From Theristus sp. LFF4_11 (taxonomy: Eukaryota; Nematoda; Chromadorea; Monhysterida; Xyalidae): DNA of 64,000 nucleotides. How positions within the stretch are numbered: the stretch's first letter is position 1; every line of letters starts with the position of its first letter. The notes under the pieces were generated by a model. The model searched no databases. It had not been told where the DNA came from and saw only the letters and a program-made list of their open reading frames with translations. Position numbers and translations under genes: made by a program. This document shows, piece by piece, positions 61,254-64,000 of this stretch. The stretch lies in assembly GCA_030248135.1 (NCBI GenBank), contig JASANC010001140.1:1-64000 (forward strand). The letters are read 5' to 3'.

Positions 61254-63644
61254 CTTGTCTAACAGTTTCAAGTGCCATAATTTCGCTGGAGCCCAACAAA
61301 CTGCTAGCACCGCCAGACCAGCAGACGTCGGCAGCATTGACCGAAGGTCTCAATGTTTTTTCGACTTTTTTGGTCAAAACGCGTCTTGTGGAATGGTTGT
61401 TCCACGATGAAACGAAGTGTCAAACATTTCCTATTCCACTGATAATTACAACTATTGTATTGCAAGCACCGGTTTTTTTTGCGGTTTCGCCTGGTAAGCG
61501 TATACCGCCTCCCCCCAGACTCGTCAGTGCGACATTTATAGCTTTCTTACTCACGAAACATTCAGCTATTCTTAAGTGTCAAATGGCTGTTTGTACTTCA
61601 GATGATATCATTGAAAAACGCATGGACTACGTCCAGGTTGGAACCGAACTTTTGTGTTACGTTTATGTTGTTAGGACACAGTCAGATTTTTTACGTAAGA
61701 CAGAAATTTACAATTTTCAATTTTTCATGAAAACTAAACTAGGTAAAAAAGCAGACCGGCTCTTGCATGTTTCACATTTTTGTTACCTGAAACTAGATTT
61801 GCAATTTGAAATCATCAGGCAAGTAGCCGCATTTTTATGGGCACCACGGACCGATGGCCTAACGGGCGAGTGCCGTTCGAAATCAGCCACGAACTCTGTA
61901 AGATATTCGAAGTGCTTGTCTGAAACAAACACACTGGCACATATGCCCAACGCCACAGTGCACTTGAGCGTGCCTGTGCGTTTGCTTTTGTCTGTGCAAC
62001 GCACTGCATGAAAGTCGAACGTTTAAAAAAGTTGGTGGTACATATTTTAGACCAGCACTTTACACGGAAGCGCCATTGAAATTTCAGTTCGAGACAACCG
62101 TGCCCATCGTATCGGCGAAGCAATCGTGGAATTCAACGCACTAACGTGCATTCGTTGGGTAAGACGGACGAACGAACTGGACTACGTCTATTTCATGGAC
62201 GGGGGACTGAAGCGGTACGTTTGTTCAGTGGTAGTATCAGTTTTTTAGGTTCTGCGACTCAATGCGTGTGCAGACGTCGAAAGGAAGTGAACTACTAGTT
62301 CCAATCCTTAGGTGGCTATTTTTAAAACAGTACAGCTGACTCGGCCCCATTTAGCGAACTCGGACCCCTCGGATCGCTTGCCATTTTTGAATTCCCGCGT
62401 TTACCGGGAATTTTACCGGTCTATGAAAATGTTTACCGAGCGTATGCGCGCATTGAGTCTCCGCACCAAAATAAAAGATCATAGACGAAGATAAAAAATC
62501 ATGATAAAACGTTGAAACGCTACCGCCAAAACGTCCATAGTGTTATTTGATGTTGAACAAACTCAAATAGAAACATTTTGCTGCTGAGTGAATGTGAATG
62601 AATGGCATTTGACTGCAGGTGCAGTGGTCGTCTATTGCTAGTTGACTTTCAAGTGACCCTCTCTACTTGAAAGCTTGTTCTGCTGTTTTCGTACCAACCC
62701 AAGAACAAAACACAAAACAGCACCAATTCATGCCAGGTGTTTTTCGTACGTCGGTCGTATTGGCGGCATGCAGGAGTTGTCCGTGGGAGTGAGATGCGAC
62801 GAACAGCTCGGTGTGCTCGTGCATGAGATGATGCACGCGCTCGGGGTGATCCACGAACAGAGCAGGCCCGACAGAGATCGATATGTCGACATCGTCTGGG
62901 ACGCCATTATTCCGTGTTCGTGCGTTTTTTATGTACCACTTGGAAAACAACAGTATTTTGGCAAAACATCTGCCAAAACAACACGTCCAATGATTTTTAA
63001 CAATTTTTTGGTGCCTTTTTTGACTTTCTTTCTCAGTGCAAGACAATCAATAAGGTGTTCATTTCAGAATTGCAATTTTTTTTCTCTAACAACTGAAAAC
63101 AGAATTTCTTTTCCAGTGAAGAAGCGCAACTTTGAGAAATATTCCTCTGAGTCGGTGGACACACTGAACGTTGCATACGACTATGCTTCCATAATGCACT
63201 ACACTGCAAAGGCATTCTCTCACGATGGCAAGACGGACACAATAGTCACAAAAGACAAAACGTAAACTTGTATTTTGTTTTTGTTCATTTATGAAAAACA
63301 TAACAAAAGCCACCAGTTCCTGAAACCGGTTTCGGGGCTGCAAATTGACGAAAGATTGTTCCACACTGAACAAAATCGACGTAAATGCCAGCAGGCGTTT
63401 TTGAAGTCAGGAGCTTTTTTGAATGGTTCAATTACGCACTTCCGTTTTGCTTGTGCACAGGCCTATCACACGTGTATACCGCGGGTGTTTATTATTATTT
63501 TTTGTCGAGATAGTAATTTGTTTCAGTGCCCAACGGATCATTGGCCAACGCCACGGTTTCAGCCTGTGCGACTTGGAGAAACTGAACCGAATGTACCATT
63601 GCCCACGGCGGTACAGGCGACAATGTGACAACGGTTGGCGTTGA
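61254..63644 (+). CDS. Astacin-family zinc metalloprotease (5' end not found)
   Basis: Exons in phase: 61254-61346, 61602-61636, 61819-61897, 62088-62214, 62737-62913, 63103-63261 and 63527-63644 (TGA at the end). A propeptide-like part precedes the mature-domain start [16 protein letters not shown]. Then come [38 protein letters not shown], the zinc signature [18 protein letters not shown] with three His ligands and the catalytic Glu, the Met-turn SIMHY with its Tyr, and the C-terminal block [22 protein letters not shown]. This is the complete astacin catalytic domain. Family members are secreted proteases used in hatching, moulting, digestion or matrix processing; the role here is open. A signal peptide must lie upstream. 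AATAAA at about 63696 may end this form. The intron between 62913 and 63103 has no stop in frame, so retention would also translate. Confidence 0.92.
62229..62483. mobile_element. GACTCAATGCG inverted-repeat element, copy in the astacin gene
   Basis: Starts GGTAGTATCAGTTTTTTAGG with TTCTGCGACTCAATGCG, and ends GCGCATTGAGTCTCCGCACC, AAAATAAAAGATCAT. The core CTCGGCCCCATTTAGCGAAC matches the family. It begins about 14 bases after the donor of the exon ending at 62214. Confidence 0.8.
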
Positions 63645-63802
63645 AGAGAAAACCTCCAAGGAACAGCTACTTTTAATGAGAAAACCTTTGGTGTGAATAA
63701 AGGTCTCTTTATCTTCCTACAACTCGCTGCCTCGGGACCAACATTTACATTGAAGATAACTTCCAGTTTGGGGATTTGACGTCAAATAATGACTCATTTC
63801 AG

Positions 63803-64000
63803 TATTCGGAGCTTTGCAATAATTTTACTCGAATCTGCGTTTCTTCAGACAGCCCCACGTCAACAACTGGACCAACAACAACAATGTCCCACTCATCCAC
63901 GATGACGACGTCGACCAGCTCCACCAGCACGACCTCTTCGACTACAACCACTTCAACAACGATTCCACCAGAGTTAAACTGCAAAGACAGTTACGCTGGC
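63803..64000 (+). CDS. Thr/Ser-rich exon, cut by the window edge
   Basis: After an acceptor (CATTTCAG) the frame reads YSELCNNFTRICVSSDSP, a mucin-like Thr/Ser stretch, then IPPELNCKDSYAG at the edge. The final CKDSYAG could start a small Cys-rich module such as ShKT, which often follows astacin domains in nematodes. It may be a downstream exon of a longer astacin isoform or the start of another gene. The phase link to 63644 is not shown. Confidence 0.5.

Noticed and set aside
61337..62011. A 224-codon open frame on the + strand
   Set aside because: It runs through astacin introns in a frame different from the [16 protein letters not shown] exon and has no family features. The spliced model explains the region better.

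Overview
This is eukaryotic nuclear DNA. The genes are broken into many short GC-rich exons by AT-rich introns with GT..AG ends, and acceptors are mostly TTTCAG, TTGCAG or TTCCAG. The gene content (peritrophin-A chitin-binding protein, astacin protease, peptide GPCR, aquaporin, DCAF10 and phosphoglycolate/glycerol-3-phosphate phosphatase homologues) points to an animal and probably an ecdysozoan. A nematode is my first guess, but the lineage is not proven.

Layout from left to right: (1) the 3' part of a C2H2 zinc-finger gene, + strand, 117-1937; (2) a complete eight-exon HAD phosphatase (PGP type), +, 3546-6965; (3) a DCAF10-like WD40 gene, -, 8342-14807, convergent with the phosphatase; (4) a repeat-rich divergent spacer, 14808-17696, with long G tracts and nested inverted-repeat elements; (5) an unrecognised conserved-looking gene, +, 17697-21454; (6) a large secreted protein with nine chitin-binding (CBM14) domains and an acidic spacer made partly of tandemly duplicated 69-bp exons, +, 22801-34209; (7) an aquaporin with an altered second NPA box, -, 35295-38091; (8) about 10.6 kb with one isolated candidate exon and repeats; (9) a five-exon rhodopsin-family peptide GPCR, -, 48744-51107; (10) about 10 kb without a recognisable gene, holding inverted-repeat elements; (11) an astacin metalloprotease, +, from 61254, and a Thr/Ser-rich exon running off the right edge.

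I found exon phases that agree through the whole of PGP, the CBM14 gene, the GPCR, the aquaporin and the visible part of the astacin, so those models are strong. Two junctions in gene (5) and DCAF10 and one point in the zinc-finger gene remain unresolved.

The genes do not form an operon or pathway. What ties the window together is a dense population of small non-autonomous elements (a tRNA-related SINE and at least six inverted-repeat families) lying mostly in introns. Several sit exactly at splice sites or make up nearly a whole intron. The CBM14 gene also shows exon duplication and a 54-bp minisatellite that carries repeated splice acceptors. These are the most interesting features here.
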